This document shows, one piece after another, positions 52,202 to 60,800 of a DNA stretch of 64,000 bases; within the stretch, counting starts at the first letter, position 1, and the number at the start of each line of letters is the position of its first letter. The translations under genes and the position numbers were made by a program. Source of the DNA: Chitinophaga sp. 180180018-3 (GTDB lineage Bacteria; Bacteroidota; Bacteroidia; Chitinophagales; Chitinophagaceae); contig NZ_CP140772.1 in NCBI RefSeq assembly GCF_037893185.1, positions 2,976,001-3,040,000 of the forward strand. The letters are read 5' to 3'. The notes beneath the pieces were generated by a model, which was not told the DNA's origin, searched no databases, and saw only the letters and a program-made list of their open reading frames with translations.

Positions 52202-52868
52202 GGACTTGTCTACCTTCGAAACAAGTGAAGCCGACATTCTGAACACTATTGCTGCACCGCTGTTCTCGCAGGGATATGCTGCGGAAGATATCGGAGCTAT
52301 TTCCTCAAAAGCATTGTTGTCCGTTGCCTACTTTTTTGGAGAAGTAATACCTATCGGCAGAGGAAATGATCACATTACGGAAATCAAAACCAGCGCGGAA
52401 GTGGGCACAAAAGAAGTTCCGCTTCATAACGATAAATCTTACTGGCGCATACCTCCCCGGTATTTAATTCTCTACTGCCGGGAATCCAGCGGCTTTGAAA
52501 ATAATCATATGCATGTATCAGATATCCACGGCGCCTTTGAACAACTGAGCGAACAGGAAAAAACTGAACTTTCTGACCGGGTGTTAGATATATATCACCC
52601 CTCCAACAGGAGTAGCGGGACACTGAAAGGTAAGCTGGTCAATCATCTCAATGAAGAGGTATTTTACCGCCTCCGTTCCGATACCATCGAAAAAACCTGG
52701 GGCGCCTTCAATCACTGGGACCAACTGGTGAACGAGAACTTCATTGAAGTGCCCTTCAATCCCGGTACCATCCTCATCATGGACAACTGGAAATTTGCAC
52801 ACGGCCGGAAATTGACCGCTTTGGAAAATAGCTTTTCAAGAAATATCGACAGAGTACTGATTATGTAA
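52179..52868 (+). CDS. TauD/TfdA-like Fe(II)/2-oxoglutarate oxygenase
   Basis: From ATG 52179 (229 residues; a TTG at 52173 and an ATG at 52188 are alternatives). The iron triad is HND (His83, Asp85) and His208 in KFAHGR, with Arg210 for 2-oxoglutarate. The fold is the short TauD form (about 230 instead of 280 residues). It probably hydroxylates, desaturates or cyclises a small amino-acid-derived compound made or bound by the protein encoded just before. Start overlaps the previous gene, so translation is coupled. Confidence 0.85.
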   Translation: MQTMTLNKDLSTFETSEADILNTIAAPLFSQGYAAEDIGAISSKALLSVAYFFGEVIPIGRGNDHITEIKTSAEVGTKEVPLHNDKSYWRIPPRYLILYCRESSGFENNHMHVSDIHGAFEQLSEQEKTELSDRVLDIYHPSNRSSGTLKGKLVNHLNEEVFYRLRSDTIEKTWGAFNHWDQLVNENFIEVPFNPGTILIMDNWKFAHGRKLTALENSFSRNIDRVLIM

Positions 52869-52953
52869 GTTTTTAGTTTTCAGTAAATGTGGTGGAGATT
52901 AACGTGTAACCATATACGTTAATCTCCACCACATTTACTGAAAACTAAAAACT
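52868..52953. repeat. Long perfect intergenic hairpin, 38-bp stem
   Basis: Arms 52868-52905 and 52916-52953 are exactly complementary over 38 bp with a 10-base loop. It includes the end of the TauD-like stop codon and part of the esterase stop codon and fills the gap between these convergent genes. The core sequence differs from the other long hairpins, but the design is the same. Confidence 0.95.
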
Positions 52954-53764
52954 AAAGCCTCGCTTCTTTAAAGAATCTGTCGAAGAACAGTACCTGATAT
53001 ATTGCCGCTTTCGACCAATAGGCATGATCATGCGCGCCTTCCTGCTCTATATAAGTATGAGCAACATGTTGGCTTTCCAGGAACTCATGCAGCTTTCGGT
53101 TTTGCGCCAGAAATGGATCAGAGATGCCGCAGCTGATAATAAGCGCCTGCTGGCTGAATGCAAAGAGTTTTGCATTGCCGTAAACGGTGTAGCTGGCCCA
53201 TTTGCTGGCGTCGGTACCGATGATTTTGTCTATACCAAAATCCGGCACAAACGGAACAAAATCCACTGCTCCGCACATGCTGCCCAACACGCCAAATACG
53301 CCCGCGTTTTTCAAACCAACATACAACGCACCATGGCCACCCATACTCCAGCCCATGATACCACGGTGATAGCGATCGGCGATAGTAGGGTAGTGCCCGT
53401 CTATAAATTGCACCAACTCCTGGCCAAGAAATGTTTCATATTGACTGTTCTTTCTAACCGGACTGTTAATGTACCAGCTGTCGAACTGGCCGTCGGGCAG
53501 AATGAAGATGATGCCGTACTGGTCGGCCTGTGCGGGCAGCGAAGGGATATCTTCTTTTAACGTCCTGTAAGGATTACCGCTGTAGCCATGCAATACATAT
53601 ACGGAAGGATATCGCCTGCCCGCCTGCTGCGACGGAGAGATCACAATGGTGTTGATCTGCTTATTCATGGCGCTGCTGAAAACCGGAATAGTGTCAACAG
53701 TAGCTGCATGCAACAGTGCTGCCGGCACCAGCAATAGCCAGAGAATAAAAATTGAATGTTTCAT
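52952..53764 (-). CDS. Exported esterase, alpha/beta-hydrolase fold (esterase D-like)
   Basis: From ATG 53764 (270 residues; an ATG at 53788 upstream is weaker). A signal peptide ends LLHAA. Motifs: YVLHGYSGNPYRT oxyanion loop, elbow GIMGWSMGGHGAL with the nucleophile Ser, ISCGISDPF with the acid, and a terminal GAHDHAYWS with the His. This is the S-formylglutathione hydrolase/esterase D-like group often acting on acyl or aryl esters. It is convergent with the TauD-like gene. Confidence 0.9.
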   Translation of the reverse strand: MKHSIFILWLLLVPAALLHAATVDTIPVFSSAMNKQINTIVISPSQQAGRRYPSVYVLHGYSGNPYRTLKEDIPSLPAQADQYGIIFILPDGQFDSWYINSPVRKNSQYETFLGQELVQFIDGHYPTIADRYHRGIMGWSMGGHGALYVGLKNAGVFGVLGSMCGAVDFVPFVPDFGIDKIIGTDASKWASYTVYGNAKLFAFSQQALIISCGISDPFLAQNRKLHEFLESQHVAHTYIEQEGAHDHAYWSKAAIYQVLFFDRFFKEARL

Positions 53765-53856
53765 ACCTGTGTTTATTTTCAAATCCATAATTACTTTGCA
53801 GATGTAGCAAAGCTAGGATGACCACCAGTACTAAACATTTACATATGTTGACGTTT

Positions 53857-54441
53857 TCAGGAAATGTCTTTCCGGATGCGGCTTAATTGTGTTGGCGTTA
53901 CACCCAGGAATGCCGCTATATGATGCTGTTTGAGCCGCTTTACCAGCTCGGGGCTGTGCCTGATCAGATCCAGGTAGCGCTCTTTCGCGGTCAGGTATTT
54001 AAGGGTGATTTCCTGTTCTTCTTTTCCGGCTACCCAGTTTTCTTCAAGATAGTTGATCCAGAAAAAAGCCAGATCGGTGTGCTGGTGCATCAGCGCTTTG
54101 AATGAATGGAAGCTGAATTCGAGCACAATGGTGTTTTCCAGCGCTTCAATGGCAAATAATCCGCGCGTTTTTTTTATCAGTGCCGATGTGGAAGCTACAA
54201 AAGAGTTTTCCTGGAAAAATCGCTTGATGATGGTATCTCCGCTTTCGTGAATGGTGTAATACGACAATAGTCCCTTGCATATATAGGCGATCTTTTGAGG
54301 TACTACCCCCTGGGCCAGGTAAAGCTCCTGTTTTTTTATTTTTTTTAAATGGAGATGGGATTGCATAACGACCTTCGTTTCAGCGGAAAGCGCCGTATAT
54401 TTTTCCATTGCGGAAAAGAATTCATTCATCCATTCCTCCAT
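53857..54441 (-). CDS. Crp/Fnr-family regulator
   Basis: A 194-residue protein with a cyclic-nucleotide-binding-like beta barrel (about 20-125) and a C-terminal winged helix (KQHHIAAFLGVTPTQLSRIRKDI). No Fe-S Cys are present at the Fnr positions, so it is not a classic oxygen sensor. It lies 92 bp downstream of the esterase start and is single. Ligand and targets unknown. Confidence 0.9.
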   Translation of the reverse strand: MEEWMNEFFSAMEKYTALSAETKVVMQSHLHLKKIKKQELYLAQGVVPQKIAYICKGLLSYYTIHESGDTIIKRFFQENSFVASTSALIKKTRGLFAIEALENTIVLEFSFHSFKALMHQHTDLAFFWINYLEENWVAGKEEQEITLKYLTAKERYLDLIRHSPELVKRLKQHHIAAFLGVTPTQLSRIRKDIS

Positions 54442-54589
54442 TGATGATCCGGGTTAGTTGGTAAAATGATGTAAGGGTAATGCAGCAAGTTAAAGAATCC
54501 GCCTTTAAAAGGACGCATTTCCGGTTTACAGGCTACATCATTAATTTTCGTAATTTAACTTCCTGCTCATCACCATAAAACACTTCAAC

Positions 54590-55231
54590 ATGACCACAAA
54601 GAAAGCGCCTGGTGTTGATAATACCCAGGTTTTTCCCACGCTGCTGGTCGATGATATACCGGCCGCTGTCAGCTTTTATACCAGCCAGCTTGGTTTTACA
54701 CACCGTTTCTCCTGGGGAAGCCCGCCCACTTTTGCCGGGGTGGATCTGGGCAAAACCACGATACATCTGGGCAAGGCGGCTCCGGGACCTAAAGGATATG
54801 CGGAGCTAAACTTTGTAGTGGATGATGCTGATCTCCTTTTTGCCTTTCACAAGGCCAACGGAGTGGAAGTGGTGAGTCCTCCGGAAGATCAGCCTTTCGG
54901 CCTGCGAACCTATCAGGTAAAGGATCCTTACAACAACTACCTGGGCTTCGGGCATTATATTTATAACCAGGGCCCTCCGGTTAAAATAGAGCGGATTAGC
55001 CTGCCCGTTCGCCTCGAGAAGCGGCTGGCCGCAGTGCTGGAGGAACTGGCAACCCATAACCGGTCGTCGCTTTCCGGCTGCCTCGAAGAAATACTCCTGC
55101 ATTGCTTTGAACGGGTGGGCGACAGCAGCGCCAGTCCCTTTACCGTGAGCACACTGGAATACATCCAGGAGCTTAAAGCCAAACACGGTATCAACTATGA
55201 TACGCATGATGCCTACCGCTTCATAGAATAA
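54590..55231 (+). CDS. Glyoxalase-fold (VOC) protein with ribbon-helix-helix-like C-terminus
   Basis: A 213-residue protein. Residues 10-130 are a VOC/bleomycin-resistance fold (FPTLLVDDIPAAVSFYTSQL, TIHLGKAAPG, VKDPYNNYLGFGHY). Residues 134-175 (ISLPVRLEKRLAAVLEELA, then NRSSLSGCLEEILLHCFERV) have the strand-helix-helix pattern of RHH/CopG-type DNA-binding domains. An about 35-residue tail (YIQELKAKHGINYDTHDAY) follows. VOC proteins are usually about 130 residues, so the C-terminal part is an extension. Metal ligands and substrate were not assigned. Confidence 0.82.
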   Translation: MTTKKAPGVDNTQVFPTLLVDDIPAAVSFYTSQLGFTHRFSWGSPPTFAGVDLGKTTIHLGKAAPGPKGYAELNFVVDDADLLFAFHKANGVEVVSPPEDQPFGLRTYQVKDPYNNYLGFGHYIYNQGPPVKIERISLPVRLEKRLAAVLEELATHNRSSLSGCLEEILLHCFERVGDSSASPFTVSTLEYIQELKAKHGINYDTHDAYRFIE

Positions 55232-55404
55232 AGCACCATGCTGTGCCCGCTTTATTAAAAAAGATGTTATCTTGCCGGAGTTTTTATTAAATGAAAATAT
55301 TAGCTTATTTTGATAGGTAGATTTTAGGCCATGCTATCCGTAAAATCATGTGAGTATTTCAAAACTTCCTGTATTTTTTTCATATCACTATAAAAATTAA
55401 AACG

Positions 55405-56247
55405 GTGCAAACCACAACGCAAATATTTGATTACCAGAAATGGAATGCCCAGCTTCCGGAGTTAAGTCAGCAATACCAACATAATAGCCCATATCCGCAC
55501 ATCGTGCTGGAAAATTTCATGGAGCCGGCGATCCTGGAAGAATGTATCGACGAGTTCAATAAACTGAATGAATCTGATGCCTGGATCAACTATGTACATT
55601 TTAACGAAAAGAAGAGAGGACTGAATAAGCTCGATCTGCTGCCTAAAGCTATCAAAAGCACGATCAACGAGCTGAATTCTCCTAAATTTTTGGAATTCCT
55701 CAGCACCATCACCGGCATTCAGGACCTGAAGAAAGACGATATGCTGGAAGGTGGTGGCATCCATCAGTCAAAGCGCGGTGGTTTCCTCAATATCCATGCG
55801 GATTTTACCGTGCATCCCCACCATCGCAAATGGCAACGCCGTGTAAATGTGCTGGTATACCTGAATAAAGACTGGGAAGAGGCATGGGGCGGAAAACTGG
55901 AACTGTGGGACCGTCAGATGCAGGCCTGCGAGAAAAAAGTACTGCCGGTATTCAACCGTTGTGTGATCTTTAACACCGATGCTGATTCCTATCACGGTCA
56001 CCCTGAACCAATGACCTGCCCGGAGGATCGTTTCAGAAGATCAATCGCATTATACTATTATACAGAAGAAGCCAATCCGTTTCGCCGGGCTACCCACTAC
56101 AAAGCCCGCCCGGGAGATTCCAAGAAATTCATGGTAAAACTGGATAACGCCATGGTGGCTGCCTACACCGAAATAAAAGGCCGCCTCGGCTCCAACGATA
56201 AAATCGTGAGTAAGATTCTGCGCATCCTGTCGCGGAAGAAGAACTAA
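55405..56247 (+). CDS. 2-oxoglutarate/Fe(II) dioxygenase, prolyl-4-hydroxylase-like
   Basis: A 280-residue protein starting at GTG 55405; no earlier ATG is in frame. The jelly-roll core shows HAD (His131, Asp133) in FLNIHADFTV, the second His in SYHGHPEP (His196 or His198) and Arg211 in RRSIALYYY, a complete 2OG-Fe set (2OG-FeII_Oxy_3). It probably hydroxylates a sugar, amino acid or protein side chain. The C-terminal helix is basic. It ends at the 52-bp hairpin. Confidence 0.9.
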   Translation: MQTTTQIFDYQKWNAQLPELSQQYQHNSPYPHIVLENFMEPAILEECIDEFNKLNESDAWINYVHFNEKKRGLNKLDLLPKAIKSTINELNSPKFLEFLSTITGIQDLKKDDMLEGGGIHQSKRGGFLNIHADFTVHPHHRKWQRRVNVLVYLNKDWEEAWGGKLELWDRQMQACEKKVLPVFNRCVIFNTDADSYHGHPEPMTCPEDRFRRSIALYYYTEEANPFRRATHYKARPGDSKKFMVKLDNAMVAAYTEIKGRLGSNDKIVSKILRILSRKKN

Positions 56248-56250
56248 ACA

Positions 56251-56369
56251 AAGAATTAAGAATATAGAAAGAAGAATTAACAAATAGCGCGAAGACCTTA
56301 GCAGATAATAATAATTCGCTAAGGTCTTCGCGCTATTTGTTAATTCTTCTTTCTATATTCTTAATTCTT
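56251..56369. repeat. Very long perfect intergenic hairpin, 52-bp stem
   Basis: Left arm 56251-56302 and right arm 56318-56369 are perfectly complementary over 52 bp with a 15-base loop. The inner part (GCGAAGACCTTAGC) belongs to the same family as 18336-18380 and 48055-48170; the middle GAAGAATTAA and neighbours also match 48071-48090. It fills the gap between the 2OG oxygenase and the GT39 gene, whose stop codon lies inside the right arm. Confidence 0.96.
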
Positions 56370-58025
56370 CACCCCCGGTTCTCTCTTCAAAAATACAAAC
56401 CCATTCTTCCGGTACAGCTCCTTCAGGTTGTATTGCTTATAATTATCCACCCTGTCTATCTTGGTAACAAAATACACCGGTTTATCAATATCTCCCGAAA
56501 GCAACCATTCCTGGCTATAATAGTTTTCATTGGTGGGCTTCTCCATATGTGTATAAAAGAAAGGAGCATAACTCCAATAGCCCAGCACGGTAGTGTAGCA
56601 ATTTTCCCCCTGGCGTTGCTCAAAGAAGTCGATGGCAGCACCCTGGGAATAACGCTCTACTTTAGGCACCACAATAGCCGCAGCCAGGAAAATAACAAGA
56701 GCAGTACCTCCAAAGAAGGCGGCTGCCGCTTTGAGGTAAGCCTTTTTGCGAAGCATCGTCAAACCCACAATCAGCGTCAGCACCATAATCACTCCGGATG
56801 CACCGTCCAGGGCACTCCAGGTAACCTCGGCCATCATATTGGCCTTGGCAAACGGATCTGCTACATAAGGAATCAGCTTTTTCACATTCAGTCCTATCAG
56901 CGGCACAAACAGCAGCACCAGCGCAATGATCCCACCCAGGATAGCGGTCAGCACAGCCGCATATTTCTTATAAGGCATATCGTGCCGCTCCCATTTATAG
57001 AACGTATAGGCCGCCAGGAACGTAACCGGGAACCAGGCGAGCGACGAATAGTGGATGATCCTTGATTGTACAATGGTGAAAAGGATAGCAACCACCCAGA
57101 AAAGAATCACCATCCAGCGCTTGAAATCCTTGTCGAAACGGTCGCCGGTGTTATTCCTGAAAAAGGCAGGAATCGCGAACAATGAAGCCGGAAAACAGCC
57201 TATCAGCAGCACCACGAAGTGATACCCCGGAAATCCGGCCTGTCCCGCATCATGCGTCGTGAAAAGCCGGTACTGGTATTTCAGGAACTCTGTAATAAAC
57301 CAGGGCCCGTTCTTCGCTGTTTCATAGCCATACCAGGTAGCGGTTACCAGCGCCGTGAACACCAGGAACAAAAGGGCATGACCCCAGCCAAAGTATATTC
57401 TGAAGCGGTTATAGATAAAATATACACCCAACACCAACAGAAATACCATCAGGGCTACCTGGCCCTTCGTTAATATAGCCAGCCCCATAAATACCCCCGA
57501 CCAGATGGCGTAGTACACCGGCTTTTTCGTAAGACCTTCCTTATCAAAATTATTTCTCTTCCAATGATACAGGATAAAATAATAGAGGGAAACAAAAGTG
57601 AACAGGTTAAACCAGGGATCTATAATGCCGGATTTAAAATACATATTCGGAAACAGGGAACCTCCGTAAGCCAGTGCCCATAACAGCCCGAATTTCCGGT
57701 CATATATCCGCTGGCCAATCAGGTATACAACAACCAACGTCACTATGCCGCAAAGCGCATTAGGAAACCGCGCCGCAAATTCATTCACACCGAAAACCTT
57801 CATCGCCGCACTCTGCATCCAGAAGAACATCGGCGGCTTCTCCCAGAACGGTTTGAAGTTGACATAAATACGCGTGTAATCGTCCAGTTTGATCATTTCC
57901 CGCGAACACTCGGCAAAGTTAATCTCATCCCAGTCGAAGAGATGAACCCTCCCCAGGAACGGAATAAAAAACAACGCTGCTACAATGGCCAGTAAAATGA
58001 CCGTCAGGATTCTGTTGGACCGCAT
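56361..58025 (-). CDS. GT39-type membrane glycosyltransferase (ArnT/PMT-like)
   Basis: A 554-residue protein with about eleven membrane segments and the loop motif FDWDEINFAECSREM (DE acid pair of GT-C enzymes), KPPMFFW, and AARFPNALCG, all typical of the PMT_2/ArnT group that uses lipid-linked sugars. The C-terminal 90 residues form a periplasmic domain. It transfers a sugar from undecaprenyl phosphate to lipid A, a glycan or a protein. It is monocistronic. Donor and acceptor unknown. Confidence 0.92.
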   Translation of the reverse strand: MRSNRILTVILLAIVAALFFIPFLGRVHLFDWDEINFAECSREMIKLDDYTRIYVNFKPFWEKPPMFFWMQSAAMKVFGVNEFAARFPNALCGIVTLVVVYLIGQRIYDRKFGLLWALAYGGSLFPNMYFKSGIIDPWFNLFTFVSLYYFILYHWKRNNFDKEGLTKKPVYYAIWSGVFMGLAILTKGQVALMVFLLVLGVYFIYNRFRIYFGWGHALLFLVFTALVTATWYGYETAKNGPWFITEFLKYQYRLFTTHDAGQAGFPGYHFVVLLIGCFPASLFAIPAFFRNNTGDRFDKDFKRWMVILFWVVAILFTIVQSRIIHYSSLAWFPVTFLAAYTFYKWERHDMPYKKYAAVLTAILGGIIALVLLFVPLIGLNVKKLIPYVADPFAKANMMAEVTWSALDGASGVIMVLTLIVGLTMLRKKAYLKAAAAFFGGTALVIFLAAAIVVPKVERYSQGAAIDFFEQRQGENCYTTVLGYWSYAPFFYTHMEKPTNENYYSQEWLLSGDIDKPVYFVTKIDRVDNYKQYNLKELYRKNGFVFLKREPGVKN

Positions 58026-58190
58026 ATCTGTATAAAAATTAATAGAATTACAAATATATGATCATATTATATCATTTGCAAACCAGTGGATTAGCGTTAA
58101 CCGTAACGGCTTCATGTATGATTATATTTAATAATGAGATAATATTTCAGTGGGACAACCTAAATTGGCGCCTATCCTTAAATAACCGTT

Positions 58191-59213
58191 ATGATGAAAC
58201 CCTCATTTTCAGCGGCATCTTCCTCAAAGGTGCTCAAAATCATTTATGATTACGAAATGTCCAGTTGTGCCTATGTAGCTGCACGCCTAAACATCGCAGA
58301 ACTGCTTTATGAAAAGCCCAGGCACGTCACTGAACTGGCACAGCTTACCGGCACCAATGCCACTGCATTGTACCGCGTGCTAAGAGTACTGGCAGGAGAA
58401 GGGCTGTTCAGCGAAAGCGCTCCGCAGGTATTTTCTTACCTGCCTGCTGCTGCCGCTTTACACGGCGAAACAACCGGCTCTGTTAAGTACTTCCTACAGG
58501 CGATCCTGGGAGAGTTCCGCTATGCCTTCGGTAATCTGCTGTACAGTGTCAGAACAGGTGAAACCGGCTTTGATCACCACTATGGCAAGGAAATCTGGGA
58601 ATATTACCAGGAGCATCCTGAAGAGGCGCTCAATTTCAACAAATCCATGGCCGGCCTGACGCAATATTATTCTCCGGCTGTCATTTCCGGCTACGACTTC
58701 AGCCAGTTCCGGACCATCGTGGATATCGGCGGCGGAAACGGGGCACTGCTCTTCAACGTCCTCCACGCTTTCCCCACGGTAAAGGGGGTTATTTTCGATG
58801 TGCCTTCTGTGGTGGAACAGGCAGAGCAACTGATCGCCGAAAATGGGCTGCAGGAAAGATGCAGCGCCACTTCCGGCGATTTCTTCAAAGCCGTGCCGCC
58901 CGGTGGAGATGCGTATATGATGAAGTACATTCTGCACGACTGGAACGATGAACAATCTGTTACTATCCTGCGGAACTGTGCAGCCGTCATGGAGAAAGGC
59001 GCCAAAGTAGTGGTATTGGATTCAGTGATTCCTGCCGGCGATGAGTGGCATCCGGGTAAACATATGGATGCTACCATGCTTGCCTGCACCAAAGGAAGGG
59101 AAAGAAATGAGGACGAATTCCGGCATATCTTCACTGAAGCTGGATTGAAATTCAATAAAGTAGTTAAACTGGAAATCGATGAAATCAGTATTGTAGAAGG
59201 AGAGAAGGTCTGA
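58191..59213 (+). CDS. O-methyltransferase, plant COMT/acetylserotonin-type
   Basis: A 340-residue protein with an N-terminal winged-helix dimerisation domain (VTELAQLTGTNATALYRVLRVL) and a SAM-binding domain: motif I VDIGGGNGALL, KGVIFDVPSVV, and the catalytic His motif YILHDWNDE. This is the family of natural-product O-methyltransferases. It is convergent with the GlxA/AraC regulator gene (7-bp gap). The acceptor is unknown. Confidence 0.93.
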   Translation: MMKPSFSAASSSKVLKIIYDYEMSSCAYVAARLNIAELLYEKPRHVTELAQLTGTNATALYRVLRVLAGEGLFSESAPQVFSYLPAAAALHGETTGSVKYFLQAILGEFRYAFGNLLYSVRTGETGFDHHYGKEIWEYYQEHPEEALNFNKSMAGLTQYYSPAVISGYDFSQFRTIVDIGGGNGALLFNVLHAFPTVKGVIFDVPSVVEQAEQLIAENGLQERCSATSGDFFKAVPPGGDAYMMKYILHDWNDEQSVTILRNCAAVMEKGAKVVVLDSVIPAGDEWHPGKHMDATMLACTKGRERNEDEFRHIFTEAGLKFNKVVKLEIDEISIVEGEKV

Positions 59214-59220
59214 GTACCGG

Positions 59221-60198
59221 TTAGTCCAGCGCTTTCCGGGCGTATTTGTTCTTGTATTCCACCGGCGTCATGCCGGTAATACGCCTGAACACATCCCGGA
59301 AGGTCTGGGTATCTGTATAACCAACATTCAGCATCACTTCATTAATCGATTTCCGGCCTATCTCCAGCTGTTTTTTGGCCCCCTCTATTTTCACCCGTTG
59401 TATATACTCGGCTACCGTATTCCTGGTAGCCTTCTTGAAACGCCGCTCAAAAGTGCGCCGGCTCATATTGAACTGTCCTGCCAGATCATCTACGGTAAAC
59501 TTCTCCCGGTAGTGCTCTTCAATATGCTGCTGCGCACTTTTTATCATCTCATCACTATGGTTTTTTAATCCATGGAAGACAATAAAAGGTGATTGCGCAT
59601 TTTTGTCGATATCAATCACAAAATACTTAGCTGTATAAATGGCAATCTCCCTGCCTGCATACTTTTCTACCAGATGCAGCAGCAGGTTCCAGTAAGCATT
59701 GCCGCCTCCGCTGGAATAAAGCCCGTGCTGGTCCGTAATCATACGCTCATCTACCACATCTATAGAAGGATAGTAATACTTCAACTCGTTGGCATAACTC
59801 CAGTGTGTGGTACATTGCCGCCCGTGAAGCAACCCCGAAAACGCCAGCAGAAATACGCCGGAACTTAAACAGGCAATCTCGGCGCCTTCCTTGTATTGCC
59901 CCGATATCCATAAACAGTATGCTGTGTTCAGCATCACTGAAGTGGTCATCTTGCCCGACAGCGCCGGCACGATGATCAGATCTGCCTGCACAACCTCCTC
60001 CAGCTTCACCTGCGGCCGGATGCTGAAGGTTCCGTTGTTATACCTGACCTCCTCTGTAATGCCCGCCAGCTGTACATTGAACAGGGCATGCCTGCCTCGC
60101 TCTTCAAGAAAAAGGTTTACCGTGCTGAACACATGCTGACAGTCGGCCATAGACGCGATGTCGGCGTTCCTGACGGTGAGGATGTAAATGTTGATCAT
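59221..60198 (-). CDS. GlxA-type AraC-family regulator (DJ-1/PfpI domain fused to HTH)
   Basis: From ATG 60198 (325 residues; an ATG at 60261 adds 21 residues and is weaker). Residues 1-200 are a DJ-1/PfpI-like domain with CLSSGVFLLAF carrying the elbow Cys; residues 230-320 contain two AraC-type helix-turn-helices (FTVDDLAGQFNMSRRTFERRFK and the Y-TDTQTFRDVFRRITGMTP segment). It is divergent from the PhnB-like gene, which is the natural target. Ligand unknown. Confidence 0.93.
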   Translation of the reverse strand: MINIYILTVRNADIASMADCQHVFSTVNLFLEERGRHALFNVQLAGITEEVRYNNGTFSIRPQVKLEEVVQADLIIVPALSGKMTTSVMLNTAYCLWISGQYKEGAEIACLSSGVFLLAFSGLLHGRQCTTHWSYANELKYYYPSIDVVDERMITDQHGLYSSGGGNAYWNLLLHLVEKYAGREIAIYTAKYFVIDIDKNAQSPFIVFHGLKNHSDEMIKSAQQHIEEHYREKFTVDDLAGQFNMSRRTFERRFKKATRNTVAEYIQRVKIEGAKKQLEIGRKSINEVMLNVGYTDTQTFRDVFRRITGMTPVEYKNKYARKALD

Positions 60199-60284
60199 GA
60201 TGACCAAAGGTAATTTAAAAAGATGTCGCAAATGCCCACTAAAGGTTGTCGTATTTACCATTTATCCCTATTGCTTTCTGTCCC

Positions 60285-60292
60285 TATCTTTG
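60285..60292 (+). promoter_or_regulatory. -7 element of the PhnB-like gene
   Basis: TATCTTTG exactly fits TAnnTTTG and lies 28 bp before ATG 60320. It sits between the divergent regulator and PhnB-like genes. Confidence 0.7.
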
Positions 60293-60319
60293 TTGCACAT
60301 CATAATAAAACACACTACC

Positions 60320-60751
60320 ATGCAAGCTATTGGCACCTATTTTAATTTCATGGGCAATTCTGAAGATGCCATGAATTTCTACAAGTCGGTATTCGGTGGC
60401 GAGATCGTTTCTCTCACCCGCTTTAAGGATACACCCGGCAGCGAGCATATGCCCGCACATGAACGAGATAAGATCATGAACATCATGCTTGTCCTCAAAA
60501 ATGGCGATACCCTCATGGCTACTGACTTCCTCGAGTCGATGGAACAAAAACTGGTTCCGGGAAATAATGTTCACCTGGTGGTGAATACAGATGCAGAGGA
60601 AGAAGTAGACAGGTACTTCAAAGCATTATCTGCCGGTGGAAAGGTGGAAATGCCCGTTAATAAGACCTTCTGGGGCGCTTACTTCGGCATGTGTGAAGAT
60701 CGGTTTGGCATCCGTTGGATGCTCAGCTATACTTACCCTCAAAATAAATAA
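60320..60751 (+). CDS. PhnB-like VOC-family protein
   Basis: From ATG 60320 the product has 143 residues (an in-frame ATG at 60188 lies within the divergent regulator gene and is not credible). It has the usual PhnB strand order: YFNFMGNSEDAMNFYKSVFG, IMNIMLVLKNGDTLMATDF, NVHLVVNTDAEEEVDRYF and a final FWGAYFGMCEDRFGIRWMLS. The role in Bacteroidota is unknown; regulation by the divergent GlxA-type regulator is likely. Confidence 0.9.
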   Translation: MQAIGTYFNFMGNSEDAMNFYKSVFGGEIVSLTRFKDTPGSEHMPAHERDKIMNIMLVLKNGDTLMATDFLESMEQKLVPGNNVHLVVNTDAEEEVDRYFKALSAGGKVEMPVNKTFWGAYFGMCEDRFGIRWMLSYTYPQNK

Positions 60752-60800
60752 GACGATGTCATTTCAGGCTTATGTGCTCTTCACCGGAAAGAAGGAATAG

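Noticed and set aside
52868..52953. Long palindrome as a transposon end or attachment site
   Set aside because: No transposase, target-site duplication or integrase is adjacent, and the palindrome sits exactly between two intact convergent genes, so a terminator-like role is more likely.
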